The position numbers and the translations under genes were made by a program. The notes under the pieces were generated by a model. It saw nothing but the letters and a program-made list of their open reading frames with translations, was not told the DNA's origin and made no database searches. Positions 62,824-64,000 of a DNA stretch of 64,000 nt are shown piece after piece (within the stretch, counting starts at the first letter, position 1; each line of letters begins with the position of its first letter). Source of the DNA: a bacterium (GTDB taxonomy: Bacteria > Bacteroidota > Ignavibacteria > SZUA-365); NCBI GenBank assembly GCA_020444325.1, contig JAHLLD010000008.1, forward strand, positions 124,001 to 188,000. Direction: 5' to 3'.

Positions 62824-63318
62824 CTACCGGCTGCGTTGCGCCGTGCCGAATTGTGCCTCCAACGCTGCACGTACATTGTCCGGGACAAAATCCGAAACGT
62901 CTGTACGATGCCTTGCAAGTTCACGAACGATGGAGGAATTCAGGTAGGTGAAGCGCTCATGAGGCATGAGAAAGACCGTGGCAAGCTCATTTTCGAGTTT
63001 GCGATTCATCAGCGCCATCTGGAATTCAAATTCAAAATCGGATACGGCCCGGAGTCCGCGAACCAGCGCAACTGCTCCCTGTTTTCGCGCATAATCGACG
63101 ATCAGTCCGTCGAAGGTATCGACCTCCACGTTGGGAATGTGCGATAATGCGCCCTGCAGCAGGGAAACACGTTGTTCCGTAGAAAAAAGCGGCGTCTTTG
63201 AAGAATTCTTCGCCACGGTCACGATGACCTTGTCGAAGATACCGGTGGCACGCTCCAGAACATCGATATGTCCATACGTTACTGGGTCAAATGATCCCGG
63301 ATATACTGCGGTTTTCAT
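62824..63318 (-). CDS. coaD: Phosphopantetheine adenylyltransferase
   Basis: Penultimate step of CoA synthesis: ATP plus 4'-phosphopantetheine gives dephospho-CoA. 164 residues, normal length. Nucleotidyltransferase motif 'AVYPGSFDPVTYGHIDVLER' (TxGH), 'VRGLRAVSDFEFEFQMALMN', and 'NSSIVRELARHRTDVSDFVP' with the conserved Ser/Arg. Its start overlaps the rsmD stop (ATGA), so the pair is co-translated, as in many bacteria. Confidence 0.97.
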   Translation of the reverse strand: MKTAVYPGSFDPVTYGHIDVLERATGIFDKVIVTVAKNSSKTPLFSTEQRVSLLQGALSHIPNVEVDTFDGLIVDYARKQGAVALVRGLRAVSDFEFEFQMALMNRKLENELATVFLMPHERFTYLNSSIVRELARHRTDVSDFVPDNVRAALEAQFGTAQRSR

Positions 63319-63869
63319 ACTGCCTCGCCGCTGTGAGATTGGTAGATGGTGATAATGGTGCTTCCGTACACGCGTTCATCCTGCACGCTCAGCTGGTCGC
63401 TCTCGGGGAGAGGGATGCGTCCGCCATGTTCAAGCACCGCGATGCCGCGTGGTTGAAGCACGGAAGCGAGACCGTTCATAAGTTCTTCTGCGGAAAACTC
63501 CGCGTACGGGGGATCGGCGAAGACCAGCGGGTACCGATGCTCCGAGTTTCGGCAAAACCGGATAACATCACGTTTCTGCACGCGGCATTGCTGATCTGCG
63601 CCAAGTGCCGAGATATTGCGCCTGAGTACCGCCAGGCTGCTGGCACTGTGCTCAACAAAGGTGGCCTCTGCGGCCCCGCGGCTCAACGCCTCCAGACCGA
63701 GTCCGCCGCTCCCGGCGTAGAGGTCGCACACCGCTGTCCCTGGCCAGTCGACCAGACCCGCAAGAATATTGAACAGCGATTCTTTCACGCGGTCTGTTGT
63801 CGGACGGAAGGCGGCGCTGCTCGGGACGTGCAGAGCATGTCCTTTCCACTGACCGGAAATAATTCTCAC
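63315..63869 (-). CDS. rsmD: 16S rRNA (guanine966-N2)-methyltransferase
   Basis: Methylates G966 of 16S rRNA. 184 residues. GTG start at 63869 overlaps the preceding stop. Family landmarks: 'MRIISGQWKGHALHVP', 'RPTTDRVKESLFNIL', SAM-binding motif I 'AVCDLYAGSGGLGLEALSRG', and catalytic motif 'LVFADPPYAEFSAEEL' (DPPY). Followed directly by coaD. Confidence 0.96.
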   Translation of the reverse strand: MRIISGQWKGHALHVPSSAAFRPTTDRVKESLFNILAGLVDWPGTAVCDLYAGSGGLGLEALSRGAAEATFVEHSASSLAVLRRNISALGADQQCRVQKRDVIRFCRNSEHRYPLVFADPPYAEFSAEELMNGLASVLQPRGIAVLEHGGRIPLPESDQLSVQDERVYGSTIITIYQSHSGEAV

Positions 63870-64000
63870 GGCAGCCCCAGAAGGGCAGCAGACGCAGAGG
63901 CATCATAGATTCGTTCGCCGCCTTGATCGAAACCACGCCTGATGGCATCCGGTACCTCACTGTCCGCAAGGGGAATACAGCGCGTGACATCGCAGCGCAG
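63866..64000 (-). CDS. C-terminal fragment of an unrecognised protein
   Basis: The minus strand is open from the window edge to a TGA at 63866-63868, giving about 44 residues that include 'CDVTRCIPLADSEVPDAIRR' and 'GGERIYDASASAALLGLP'. The GTGA overlap with rsmD supports it as a real gene end. The family was not recognised. Confidence 0.55.
   Translation of the reverse strand: MRCDVTRCIPLADSEVPDAIRRGFDQGGERIYDASASAALLGLP

Overview
The window reads as chromosomal DNA of a moderately GC-rich, Gram-negative, free-living member of the FCB (Bacteroidota/Chlorobiota) branch, most likely an Ignavibacteria/Kapabacteria-like lineage. The evidence is the combination of TonB-dependent receptors with carboxypeptidase-like N-terminal domains, type IX secretion (T9SS) C-terminal tails of the 'NYPNPFNPST' kind, a PorV/PorQ-family protein, GWxTD, DUF4783 and DUF4384 proteins, and candidate promoters of the TTG-N20-TAnnTTTG type. 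The phylum is an inference; no rRNA is present.

Layout. 1-1007: 3'-truncated photolyase (minus). 1187-13956: a probable phosphate-starvation island (plus): TonB receptor, duplicated beta-helix T9SS protein, pstB1-phoU, porin, pstS-pstC-pstA-pstB2. Direct repeats of TAACA/AAACA with an 11-bp period precede three of the transcription units and look like Pho boxes. 14026-21812: small membrane protein, tex, a 110-bp nested inverted repeat, a BNR-repeat T9SS protein, an outer-membrane barrel and a Tat-type metallophosphoesterase. 21894-33075 (minus): asnS; then polA-M50B, and gltX-folB-folK-dNK-orf-GT9-ppx. Between M50B and gltX lie three copies of a 17-bp palindrome at exact 33-bp spacing; a fourth copy lies at 48140. 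33240-35772 (plus): two barrel proteins flanking a GDPD lipoprotein. 35787-40808 (minus): dnaX, a HerA-like ATPase with degenerate Walker A and a 300-residue charged tail, and xth, closely packed. 40881-49043 (minus): a 1289-residue multi-sensor NtrY-like kinase with DUF4783, DUF4384 and lipoprotein neighbours, then a TPR protein. 49087-50115: tRNA-Arg(CCG), an MBL hydrolase and tRNA-Asn(GTT). 50571-62347 (plus): DUF4397 lipoprotein, TonB receptor, T9SS cargo, PorV-like protein, GWxTD protein, LpxL-like acyltransferase and GT9. 62416-64000 (minus): FmdB, coaD, rsmD and the end of an unrecognised gene.

How it fits together. Housekeeping genes for replication and repair (polA, dnaX, xth, phr), translation (asnS, gltX, two tRNAs, rsmD), folate and CoA synthesis alternate with cell-surface modules. 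The surface modules are of two kinds: the Pho-like island (outer-membrane receptor, surface protein, porin, ABC importer, PhoU) and the receptor/cargo/PorV cluster near 51-59 kb. No CRISPR array, transposase, integrase or phage gene was seen. The observations most worth following up are the Pho-box-linked receptor and duplicated surface protein, the phased palindrome array, and the HerA-like protein.
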